From Natrialba swarupiae (GTDB taxonomy: Archaea; Halobacteriota; Halobacteria; Halobacteriales; Natrialbaceae), in contig NZ_VTAW01000014.1 of assembly GCF_008245225.1 (NCBI RefSeq), positions 51,856-115,855 of the forward strand: a stretch of 64,000 nucleotides of DNA, written 5' to 3'. A program made the position numbers and the translations under genes. Below the pieces are notes generated by a model. The model saw only the letters and a program-made list of their open reading frames with translations. It had not been told where the DNA came from and ran no database searches. Shown here piece after piece: positions 1 through 7,715 of this stretch; positions within the stretch are counted from its first letter, which is position 1, and each line of letters opens with the position of its first letter.

Positions 1-2
1 CA

Positions 3-1640
3 CTTGCAGCATTCAGCGCAATGACCGTCTCTATGGCGCTGGTGAAGTTCTCAGGCGGATACATCGAAGCACACTTCCATTTCTTTGTCTTCCTCGCGGT
101 ACTCGCTCTGTACGAAGACTGGCTCCCGTTCGCGGTCGGAATGGGATACGTCGCGATCGGCCACGGAGGCTTCAGCCTCATTGATTCAAGTCTGGTCTAT
201 AACCATCCTGCAGCAATCGAAAACCCGATTATTTGGGGAGGCATTCACGCCGTGTTTATCACTGGGCTCGCGGGCGCGCTTATAGTGAACTGGTACTCGA
301 TCGAGAAATCTCGCGAAGAGGCTCAACATCAACTCGAACTAGTTGCCGAACAGAAGGCAGAGATCAGAAATGCCGAAGAGGCAAAAGCCGAGGCCGAGAA
401 AGCGAAAGCTGAAGCAGAGGACGCAAAAGTAGAAGCAGAGAAAGCGAAAGCGGAGGCCGAAAAACGCCAGGAAGAAGTCGAGCAACTCAATCGGCATTTA
501 GAGACGAAAGCAAGCGAGTACAGCAAGGAAATGAATCGGGCTGCCGATGGCGATCTTACCGCGCGGTTGAACGCTGACAGTGAAAGCGAGGCAATGGAGC
601 AGATAGCTACTGCGTTCAACGAAATGATGGACGAGATCGAGGCGACGATGGAGGAGATCCAGTCGTTCGCCGAGGAAGTCTCAGATGCAAGTGAGGAGAC
701 GATGGCCGGAGTGAACAAAGCAGAAGAACTCAGCGAAGACGTGACAAAGTCGATCGCGGAGATCGCCAATGGCGCGGACGATCAGCGCGAAATGCTCGAG
801 GAAGTGTCCGGAGAGATGAACAATCTCTCTGCGACTATCGAAGAGGTCGCCTCTTCCGCAGCAACCGTCGTTGATACGTCACGAGAGACAGCAAACATTG
901 CAGAGACTGGTGAAGAGACTGCTCACGACGCTATTGAGAGCGTCGATGAGTCCCAGGAAGCTATCAATTCCACTGTGGAAAGAGTACAGGAACTCGACGA
1001 ACAGATGAAAGATATCGGTGAGATTGTTGACCTCATCGGCGATATCGCAGAACAGACCAACCTTCTCGCCCTGAACGCTAATATCGAAGCCGCACGAGCA
1101 GGAAACCGCGACGAAGCGAATAACGGGTTCACCGTGGTTGCTAACGAAGTCAAACAGCTAGCCGAAGAGACTCAGGAATCCGCACGGGCGATTGAAGAGA
1201 TCATCGCCGGCACGCAGGAACAAACCGAACAAACCGTTGCGGAAGCCCGTACCGCTGAGGAATACATGGAGGACACCGCCGATGCGGTCCAAGATGCAGT
1301 TGATGCGTTCACCGACGTTGCTGAAAACACAGAGCAAACCGCCGATGGTGTCCGCGAGATCAGTAAGGCGACTGACGACCAAGCCGCAAGCACTGAAGAA
1401 ACCGTCTCGATGGTCGAGGATGTGGCGAGCATCAGCCAAACAACAGCAGAAGAAGCGAGCGGCGTCTCAGCGGCCGCGGATGAACAACTCTCTGCGATGT
1501 CACGAGTGACCAGCGAAACGGGACCACTCGCCGATAATGCTGACCAGCTCCAGCAACTCTTTCGGAAGTTCGAAGTCAGTGCCCAGTTGCCCACTCAGTC
1601 TGCAACACCGACAGTTGGCAAGCCCGACAAAGATGGTTGA
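3..1640 (+). CDS. Methyl-accepting chemotaxis transducer, 5' end outside window
   Basis: Chemotaxis signal transducer that would report to CheA/CheW. The reading frame is open to the window edge, so the first ATG at 21 is probably internal. The visible N-terminus has membrane segments around a HFHFF motif, as in transducers with a multi-helix membrane sensor. After about residue 95 comes a long Ala/Glu/Lys coiled coil, then a HAMP-like stretch ([14 protein letters not shown]) and the signalling domain with the hairpin tip [18 protein letters not shown]. The C-terminus has no obvious receptor-tail motif. The GDLTAR-type linker is typical of haloarchaeal Htr proteins. What it senses cannot be read from the fragment. 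Family assignment is secure; the start is not visible. Confidence 0.93.
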   Translation, partial: LAAFSAMTVSMALVKFSGGYIEAHFHFFVFLAVLALYEDWLPFAVGMGYVAIGHGGFSLIDSSLVYNHPAAIENPIIWGGIHAVFITGLAGALIVNWYSIEKSREEAQHQLELVAEQKAEIRNAEEAKAEAEKAKAEAEDAKVEAEKAKAEAEKRQEEVEQLNRHLETKASEYSKEMNRAADGDLTARLNADSESEAMEQIATAFNEMMDEIEATMEEIQSFAEEVSDASEETMAGVNKAEELSEDVTKSIAEIANGADDQREMLEEVSGEMNNLSATIEEVASSAATVVDTSRETANIAETGEETAHDAIESVDESQEAINSTVERVQELDEQMKDIGEIVDLIGDIAEQTNLLALNANIEAARAGNRDEANNGFTVVANEVKQLAEETQESARAIEEIIAGTQEQTEQTVAEARTAEEYMEDTADAVQDAVDAFTDVAENTEQTADGVREISKATDDQAASTEETVSMVEDVASISQTTAEEASGVSAAADEQLSAMSRVTSETGPLADNADQLQQLFRKFEVSAQLPTQSATPTVGKPDKDG

Positions 1641-1759
1641 TGAACTACTTCGACGGTCTCGCGTCGCCGGCCCATAGCTCGATCCTCCCGTCGATCTCAC
1701 CCATGATAGCAGCTGAATTCAGAACTACTGCTAAGAATTACTGGAGATAGACAACTCTG

Positions 1760-1807
1760 GAACACAGGTATTAGAGGTATGCTCTTGAACACAGGTATTA
1801 GAGGTAT
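1760..1807. repeat. 27-bp tandem duplication
   Basis: A 21-bp block beginning GAACACAGGTATTAG occurs at 1760-1780 and again at 1787-1807, a 27-bp period. The second copy runs into the DNA polymerase B remnant, so it probably marks a rearrangement or slippage junction. No coding role is evident. Confidence 0.8.
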
Positions 1808-2262
1808 CGAGGCCCGCCAGCGATCGACACCACTGTTCATCGAGGACGTTCAGCGGTCATGTCTCGAAAAATTCGCCACAACTCGTTCTCCAGAGGTTGT
1901 TCTTCGTCGTCTCGGGAAGGCAATCGAGAGACTTCACGCGGAAGAGGTCCCGGTAAAGGAGCTCGTCGAACGGAATCGGGTTTCCAAACCACTCGAATCC
2001 TATACGCAGACCACACGGAACGTGGCGGCACTGAAACGTGCCTGCGACCAGGACCTTACGGTCCATCCAGGACAGGATATTGAGTACGTAGTCATTGACG
2101 ATGAGAAGTCTTCGTGGAATCGTGTCGCCCTAGCTCATGAAGAGAGAGACCTACGACGCCTCGTACTACGAGACGCAGCTCGTCCGAGCTGTCGAAAGCA
2201 TACTTTCCCCTCTTGATTGGGATCGTAAGGACATTCGACGAGAGTATGATGGTGATATGTAG
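1779..2262 (+). pseudogene. Type-B DNA polymerase C-terminal fragment, frameshifted
   Basis: Remnant of a haloarchaeal family-B DNA polymerase (PolB2-like). The first frame (ATG 1779, stop about 2216) contains stretches I recognise from the polymerase C-terminus, such as VPVKELVERNRVSKPLE and HPGQDIEYVV. Similarity then continues in a different frame: TYDASYYETQLVRAVESIL, followed by PLDWDRKDIRREYDGDM and a TAG at 2260-2262. The shift lies near 2135-2150. The catalytic palm motifs are absent because only the last about 160 residues remain. It sits beside the replication origin, so it may be the relic of a plasmid polymerase gene or an inserted chromosomal fragment. The family call rests on memory of the motif, not on a search. 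Confidence 0.75.
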
Positions 2263-2295
2263 TCGATATTACGGACTGGACCTGACGAACCCTCT

Positions 2296-2961
2296 CCCCC
2301 CTTTTTCGAGTTGTAAGTCACTGAGGTACAAGCTTTTCAATACACCAAATAGCAAAAGTTGAATTGAGGAAATAGGTTAGAGACGCTCTGTAAGGACGCT
2401 ATTCGCAAAAAGATCACGAGCGTGCTTGGTGTGGTATCTGAGATTCCGATCATCTACAAAATGTTAGATGATCTAATCTCATAGCCTAGTACGGATACGG
2501 TTAGCAGACATACAACATAAACTTTGCTACTTCTAGATAGACATTAGAGGAACCAAATATCAGGCCATCTATTGCGTGTATCCGCTACAATCAGCAGTTC
2601 AATTGTCTCTTTTCCTGTTTACCCCTCCCCACCCTCACGGATTTACAACTCGAAAAAGGGGGGAGGGGGTAGAGCATCCGAGATCAACGAACTGGCTCCA
2701 GTGACTCTCGTATTTGTCGATTGGTATTACTGGTATTCCTGAACTGGTCCTGCAAGTGTCGCTCTTTCATGACAACTCTGGATCTTACAACTCGAAAACG
2801 GGGTGTGTGAGATAAATCTTGTAACCATCATTCATGTAACTCAGATCATGTCTTTCCTTTGATTTGACTTATTTGTACTTACAACTCGAAAACGGGGGGA
2901 GTTGGATAACCAACTTGGTTTGCTACCGCACCTCAAACTCTTACAACTCGAAAACGGGGGG
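2296..2961. other. Candidate replication origin: inverted ORB boxes around an AT-rich region
   Basis: Boxes matching TTACAACTCGAAAACGGGGG occur on the + strand at 2643 (AAAAAG variant), 2785, 2879 and 2941, and in inverted orientation at 2296-2316. A weaker copy lies at 3040-3056. The inverted box and the forward boxes enclose an AT-rich stretch (about 2320-2600), the expected DNA-unwinding element. Within it is a perfect inverted repeat, GATCATCTA at 2448-2456 and TAGATGATC at 2465-2473. Archaeal Orc1/Cdc6 binds origin recognition boxes of this form, with a G-string end, beside its own gene, which starts at 3094. This is therefore very probably the origin. Confidence 0.88.
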
Positions 2962-3062
2962 CGATAGATTACGAAGACGGTATTTACCCCACTCCGGGAA
3001 TGCATGGTTGTAGTCGTTAGATTGCCTGTTTTCGATCGGTTACAACTCCACAAGGGTCCACA

Positions 3063-3070
3063 TTTTTATA
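3063..3070 (+). promoter_or_regulatory. TATA box for orc1/cdc6
   Basis: TTTTTATA lies 24-31 bp upstream of the ATG at 3094. This is the spacing expected for a leaderless haloarchaeal transcript, and it argues for the 3094 start over the ATG at 3004. Confidence 0.65.
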
Positions 3071-3093
3071 CCCGGAGTTCGAGAGGATTCATA

Positions 3094-4569
3094 ATGGGAC
3101 GAGAGGGACGTAGAGCACAATCGAATCATCCTGAGGATGAGATGGATGATGAATCATCGACGGATCAGGATGCAGACTCCCCTGATACGTCACAAATGAC
3201 ATTCGGAAAGGGCTCGGATCCCACTGATTCGTCTCAAGAAACTACGAACGACGACAGTGGCGGCATCTCAATTCGGGACCGACTACAAACCGAGTCGTCC
3301 GGTGGAGTCTTCGCGAATAAAGACCTTGTCCGGTCAGATACCATCATCGACGAGGATCGTATCGTTGGTCGTGATGACCAACTGGGCCGTGTCGTCGACA
3401 ACCTAAAACCGGTTCTTCAGGATGAAGGGATCCCTGATATGCTCCTGAGCGGACCATCTGGGACGGGCAAGTCGTTGATCATTCATGCAGTCTGCAAACA
3501 GATCGTTGAACTGTGTGAATCACAAGACAAGACCTTCGGCGTTCTTTCTATTAACTGCGAAGGACCGAAGACTGCAGATCGGGCTGTCTATCGGTTAGTT
3601 AAAGCTGCTGCCGACGATCTCGGTGTTGAACCTGGAGTTCCCCAAACCGGCGTTTCAACGGATCAGAAACTCGAGCGACTCTACGAACTAATGCGAGAGC
3701 ATTACGAGGGAGTGATCTTCATTCTTGATGAGATTGACATGCTTGAAGGACCGTATCAGGAAGCAGAATACAATTCTCTCATCTACCAACTTTCACGAGC
3801 GCGTAAACTCGCTGACTTTGATGGTCCTATCTCGCTTACAGCCATCACAAACTATGCTGATTTCATGAAGGAACTCAATAGCCGTGCTCAGAGCTCTTAC
3901 AATCCTGACGATATTTTCTTTGATGATTATGATGCGAACCAGCTACGCAGCATTCTCAAAATGCGCAGGGATGCTTTCGAGCCAGACGCACTAGCGGGTG
4001 ATGTCATTCCTCTTGTTGCTGCATTGGGGTCTCACACGCACGGAGATGCTCGAAAAGCGATCGATCTCCTTCGATGGGCTGGTGAGTTGGCTGAGCGACG
4101 TGGCGGTAATACAGTTACAGAGAATGACGTTCGGGAAGCTCAAGAAAAATATACTGAAAATCGCAGACTCCGACATATTAGCGGAATTTCAACTCAAAAG
4201 AAACTCGCTATCTACGCTGTCGCGGCTACCGGTCATTACACAAAAGAACGGCTTGAGTGGATTCCCGCTGGACCTGCTTTCAAGACATACCAGTTTATAG
4301 CCGATACAATGGATATGGATCAGTACAGTCGTGAGACCTTCGTCAACCATGTCACTGAGCAGAGTACATACGGTGTACTAGAATTTGATCGACGAGGAAA
4401 GGGTCGAGGAAGAGGCGTTCATATGTATTTTTCACTCTCCGAGGATCCAGAAACGATTATGGAAACAATCCGTGAGGATTCACGATTCGAAGATCTAGCT
4501 CACGAAAATGCGACCATTGGTGCTGTAGTCTCCGAGCGATTGACCCGATTCCGAAACCAAAATTACTGA
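3094..4569 (+). CDS. Orc1/Cdc6 replication initiator
   Basis: Origin-binding AAA+ ATPase that recognises the flanking ORB boxes and recruits the MCM helicase. With the start at 3094 it has 491 residues. The first about 90 residues are acidic and low complexity (MGREGRRAQSNHPEDEMDDE). Then come Walker A (GPSGTGKS), Walker B (FILDEIDML), a sensor-1 region (LTAITNYADF) and sensor 2 (GDARKAIDLL). The C-terminal winged helix starts near HISGISTQKKLAIYAV. The frame continues upstream to an ATG at 3004, but that start lies upstream of the TATA box and overlaps a degenerate ORB. The gene lies inside the ORB array, the usual initiator-origin arrangement, so autoregulation by ORB binding is likely. Confidence 0.95.
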   Translation: MGREGRRAQSNHPEDEMDDESSTDQDADSPDTSQMTFGKGSDPTDSSQETTNDDSGGISIRDRLQTESSGGVFANKDLVRSDTIIDEDRIVGRDDQLGRVVDNLKPVLQDEGIPDMLLSGPSGTGKSLIIHAVCKQIVELCESQDKTFGVLSINCEGPKTADRAVYRLVKAAADDLGVEPGVPQTGVSTDQKLERLYELMREHYEGVIFILDEIDMLEGPYQEAEYNSLIYQLSRARKLADFDGPISLTAITNYADFMKELNSRAQSSYNPDDIFFDDYDANQLRSILKMRRDAFEPDALAGDVIPLVAALGSHTHGDARKAIDLLRWAGELAERRGGNTVTENDVREAQEKYTENRRLRHISGISTQKKLAIYAVAATGHYTKERLEWIPAGPAFKTYQFIADTMDMDQYSRETFVNHVTEQSTYGVLEFDRRGKGRGRGVHMYFSLSEDPETIMETIREDSRFEDLAHENATIGAVVSERLTRFRNQNY

Positions 4570-4637
4570 CTTCCAGATACGGAGGTCACATTCACGTCGA
4601 GTATGTGAGTAATTCCTTTGCACTGTATTCTCTGCAC

Positions 4638-4740
4638 TTACAACTCGAAAACGGGGGGTTCGACTTGGGGGTTAGGAATTACAACTCGAAAACGGGGGGT
4701 TCGACTTGGGGGTTAGGAATTACAACTCGAAAACGGGGGG
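4638..4740 (+). repeat. Downstream ORB triplet with 41-bp period
   Basis: Three near-identical boxes TTACAACTCGAAAACGGGGG start at 4638, 4679 and 4720, exactly 41 bp apart. The spacer, TTCGACTTGGGGGTTAGGAA, is also repeated. All point in the same direction. They lie 70-170 bp after the orc1/cdc6 stop codon and may bind the initiator for origin activity, copy control or incompatibility. Confidence 0.9.
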
Positions 4741-4825
4741 TGGCAATTGATTTTCTCGCTCTTTTCTCCCTTGGTGAAGTCCTCACTAAGAACTGACAGC
4801 ATCGTGAGGGCCAGTCTGCTTGAGA

Positions 4826-5149
4826 TCACTCGTCTGGATTGACCGGACCTTTGTATTTGGAAGTCACCTTATCACCTTCTCGCCACTGCCAGTAGTAGTA
4901 GCGATTGTCGTTGATTTCCTTGATCGTGATCGTTGCTTTGGCCGGTACGTCGTCCGGGAGATCGTCTGGTCGCTCTTCGACCTCTTCTTGATCTGCCGAC
5001 TCCTCGAGACGGGCCTCTCGTTCCTTGTACTCGGCGAGCGCTTCAGCGTACGTCGCAACGTCTCGAAGCTGCTCCGGGTCCGATTCGTTGAGCGTGTTGA
5101 CGATCTCCGTCGGGAGGTTCGCCGGTGGGGTCGGGGGTTCGTAGGACAT
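4826..5149 (-). CDS. Conserved haloarchaeal small protein, function unknown
   Basis: A 107-residue acidic protein. Residues about 1-75 form a charged helical region (LRDVATYAEALAEYKEREAR) and the C-terminus carries a short conserved-looking motif, NRYYYWQWREGDKVTSKYKG. I recognise this motif as common in haloarchaeal plasmid and genome annotations, but I cannot attach a function. The motif resembles a small strand-rich nucleic-acid-binding module, which is inference only. It is divergent from the HTH regulator at 5288, and the inverted repeat at 5164-5204 lies just upstream of its start. Confidence 0.75.
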   Translation of the reverse strand: MSYEPPTPPANLPTEIVNTLNESDPEQLRDVATYAEALAEYKEREARLEESADQEEVEERPDDLPDDVPAKATITIKEINDNRYYYWQWREGDKVTSKYKGPVNPDE

Positions 5150-5163
5150 CGGCTACTCTCGTG

Positions 5164-5204
5164 TTAACCAACACTGCCTACGAATCCATAGTTTTGTTGG
5201 TTAA
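5164..5204. promoter_or_regulatory. Inverted repeat operator between divergent genes
   Basis: A perfect inverted repeat with TTAACCAACA at 5164-5173 and TGTTGGTTAA at 5195-5204, separated by 21 bp. It lies between the minus-strand gene starting at 5149 and the HTH regulator starting at 5288. A TATA-like TTTATAAA follows near 5256-5263, about 25 bp before the GTG at 5288. The layout suggests an operator bound by the adjacent regulator. Confidence 0.6.
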
Positions 5205-5287
5205 GACGATAGAGACGGTTCTCGCGATTGCTGGCTGTAACACTACTCGAAACTTCTTTATAAACATATTTCGCATTATGTTATACC

Positions 5288-6211
5288 GTGCTCCGGCGCA
5301 TCGAACTCGAGGTCCTCGCCACGGTCGACCGCGGCGACACGATCTCCGAACTCGCGACGAAGCTCGATCACAGCAAGAGTTACCTCTCCCGTGCCGTCGC
5401 CGACCTCGTTGAGAAGGGGCTCGTCTACACAAAACGCGACGGCCGACAAAAACGAGTCGTTCCGTCGGATGCTCGCGCCGTCGAACTCTACCAGGACCTC
5501 GTTCGCCAGCACTCCCACATCGACTTCCCCGAGCTACTGACCGGCAAGACACTCGAGGTGCTGTACTACCTCGACCAGCCGCGAACTGTCTCTGAGATTG
5601 CCGACCGGAGCGACAACTACCGCAACACAGTCAACCGGGTCCTCAAGCGGTTTCGCGACCGGGGTCTCGTCGGCGCGGACGATGGTCGATACAAGTTCAA
5701 CGCCGACTTCGACCGCCTCCACGAGTTCGCACGCGAACTCGCACACCATCTACATCGCCAACGCCTCGAACCCGTCGTCCCGAAGGGCACGATTCTCTGG
5801 GAGGACTACGACGAATTTCTCGCTCAGACCGAGACGGAGATCGACACGGAGACGTTCCACGAAACCGGCCTCGGTCGGTTCGCGGCCTTCGACCTCCAGT
5901 TCCTGCTCACCAGCCACCGCTACTACGTCTACTCCGAGGAGCTCGACGCAGTCTCGCCGCCGGAGCTCTGCTGTCACACGCTGTTGATCGACGACGGCAG
6001 CCGCCATCGCTCGTACTGCCTCCTCCTGCTCAGCCACGTCGACGTCGACGAGGCGGACCTCCGAGAGCAGGCGGCGAAGTATGACCTCGAAGACGAAATC
6101 GACGCCTTACTGCGCTACCTCAAGACGCACGGCGAGGTCGACAACGAACAGCTCCCGGAGTGGGACGGGTTCCAGGAGCTGGCGGCTGACTACGAGGTGC
6201 CACTACCATGA
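5288..6211 (+). CDS. HTH transcriptional regulator, antitoxin-like partner of a nucleotidyltransferase
   Basis: A 307-residue protein with two winged-helix segments. The first (about 5-65) reads DTISELATKLDHSKSYLSRA, a MarR-like helix-turn-helix. The second (about 85-140) reads TVSEIADRSDNYRNTVNRVL. The remaining about 165 residues form an acidic C-terminal domain I do not recognise. The start is a GTG at 5288, supported by a TATA-like element 25-32 bp upstream. Its stop overlaps the start of the nucleotidyltransferase gene (ATGA at 6208-6211), so the two are translationally coupled. HTH protein followed by nucleotidyltransferase is the order of AbiEi/AbiEii and MNT-type systems, so an autoregulating antitoxin role is plausible but inferred. 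Confidence 0.85.
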   Translation: MLRRIELEVLATVDRGDTISELATKLDHSKSYLSRAVADLVEKGLVYTKRDGRQKRVVPSDARAVELYQDLVRQHSHIDFPELLTGKTLEVLYYLDQPRTVSEIADRSDNYRNTVNRVLKRFRDRGLVGADDGRYKFNADFDRLHEFARELAHHLHRQRLEPVVPKGTILWEDYDEFLAQTETEIDTETFHETGLGRFAAFDLQFLLTSHRYYVYSEELDAVSPPELCCHTLLIDDGSRHRSYCLLLLSHVDVDEADLREQAAKYDLEDEIDALLRYLKTHGEVDNEQLPEWDGFQELAADYEVPLP

Positions 6212-6474
6212 GACCAACATTCGGACGCGAGTATATCGAGAACGAATTCCAGCGAATCGCGGATGGCCTATCTGAACCGCTCACGGTCTACCTGATCGGT
6301 GGTGGTGCGATGTCGCTGCGCGACCTCAAGGGAGCGACGAAAGATATCGACCTGGTCGTTCCAGATGGCGATGCGTACGGCCAGCTGTGGGCCGTCCTGA
6401 TGGATCTCGGGTACGCGGAGGAGGAGTGTCATAGAAAGAGTTGCATGGCGTTCCCGTCGCTACTCCGAGACTAG
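6208..6474 (+). pseudogene. Truncated nucleotidyltransferase (DUF6036/AbiEii-like)
   Basis: Only 88 residues remain. The N-terminus holds the nucleotidyltransferase signature GGGAMSLRDLKGATKDIDLV: the glycine-rich motif followed by D-x-D metal ligands. Members of this superfamily are usually about 170-300 residues. After LMDLGYAEEE the sequence changes to CHRKSCMAFPSLLRD and stops, which looks like a junction rather than a natural end. The third catalytic carboxylate and the helical C-terminal domain are missing. The gene is coupled to the HTH regulator by an ATGA overlap. It is most likely an inactivated toxin-like gene whose regulator has been retained. Confidence 0.75.
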
Positions 6475-6514
6475 TCTATCCGTTCGCTGTATCTATAAAG
6501 GGATCTTCAACCGG

Positions 6515-6898
6515 TTACGAATGATAAGTCTCTTCGACTTTCAGTTTGGAATCACCTACCTTTACTCGATAATCTTCAATGTTGAAAAGAATAGAAACGT
6601 CTTCATCACTAGAAACTAGCTTATCGAGGGCATCAGGATCAACGTAGTCATGTAATCTAATACCACAAGCCGTTGGAAGAGTTTCTGGGTCAACCCCCTC
6701 AAATGTTGCTAGAGCTTTGGCTATTACGATGCTCGGTTTTGAGTCTATATTTTCATCTTGCAGGTTAACCTCAATAGTCTCATTAGAATCCCCCATGAAT
6801 AGGGTTATCAATAGAAGACGATTGTTTGTTCTGGTACAATCATCGAAATCGAGGAATTGATCGGTGTGAGTTACACTTGCTGGTTGATGAGAAACCAT
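6515..6898 (-). CDS. HalOD1-domain protein
   Basis: A small protein with one haloarchaeal output domain 1 (HalOD1): PSIVIAKALATFEGVDPETL, then LHDYVDPDALDKLVSS and a strand-rich C-terminus ending VKVGDSKLKVEE. HalOD1 is found free or fused in haloarchaeal signalling proteins; its molecular action is not established. The frame opens at 6898, but an internal ATG at 6796 (MGDSNETIEVN) leaves a normal-sized 93-residue protein and may be the true start. A second HalOD1 gene lies at 48713-49054. Confidence 0.8.
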   Translation of the reverse strand: MVSHQPASVTHTDQFLDFDDCTRTNNRLLLITLFMGDSNETIEVNLQDENIDSKPSIVIAKALATFEGVDPETLPTACGIRLHDYVDPDALDKLVSSDEDVSILFNIEDYRVKVGDSKLKVEETYHS

Positions 6899-7127
6899 AG
6901 AGATAGTATGCGAACTGGCTATCTCACTAACTTATGAATAATTGAGTGAAATAATTTAACGACGGGTATCACGGCGTCATCTACTGGCTACGACAACCAA
7001 AGCCAGCCAATCCCTCGATAGACGTCGTCCTCCCACAAGAATATCTAGCTGATAGGGATTATCGTAGCCAACCGGTGCGTTCGAAACCCGTTCCTTTGAC
7101 CGTGTCTTGCTTCTTCCAGGGAGAACT

Positions 7128-7652
7128 ATGGACTCCTCCGATACTCCCTATGAGCACAGCAAGATTCTTCGTTGAGCATGGGAGTACGGGAAGTTCGATC
7201 AGAGAGGCCAATCGGACTGGAATGATCTAGGATTCTGGTGGTTGAGTGTCTCGTATGACCCGTACCAGAAGTGGATCAAACTAACCGAGACGTCCGACGG
7301 GCGGACGATGCTCCAACTCGGAAAACAGGTCAACGGCACTGAGCACGTTCTCGCTCCAGTCCAAACCGAGCACTCTCGGAATCGGGGTAAGGTTCACAGC
7401 TTAGCTTACGAGGTTGATTCAGCAGATACCTCCGCTGCCGAATGGGCAGATATCGAAAAGGCGTGGCTTGAAACCGGGGTGCAGAGTACTTCGGTTATCT
7501 TCAAGCTCGTTGCAACCCCGAGCGGGGATCTCGATCTTTCGTTGGGAAAGTACAAGGAGAACAGCGACCACAGCGAATTCATCACTGTATCTACCGAGTT
7601 CAACCGCAATCTCAAAGAGAACCTCCACGACCTCGCCAACCTTCTGGGTTGA
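7128..7652 (+). pseudogene. Hypothetical gene with an in-frame TGA, upstream of the GmrSD-type gene
   Basis: An ATG at 7128 starts a frame reading MDSSDTPYEHSKILR, then TGA at 7173-7175. It continues without another stop as AWEYGKFDQRGQSDWNDLGF and so on to 7652. A TTG at 7242 would allow a 136-residue product, but the frame upstream of it looks equally protein-like, so the TGA probably interrupts a gene of about 174 codons. I do not recognise the family; the C-terminal half is soluble and acidic. It sits 63 bp before the DUF262/DUF1524 gene on the same strand and may have been an accessory or control gene of that system. Confidence 0.6.
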
Positions 7653-7715
7653 CCTCACTCGGGCTGAAAACTCGCCCACAACGGTAAATGGAAGGACTAC
7701 AAACAGCAGTCAATA

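Noticed and set aside
3004..3093. N-terminal 30-codon extension of orc1/cdc6
   Set aside because: Lies upstream of the TATA box at 3063-3070 and covers a degenerate ORB. The ATG at 3094 fits a leaderless transcript.
4605..4796. 63-codon frame across the downstream ORB triplet
   Set aside because: Encodes the 41-bp repeat itself and has no independent support.
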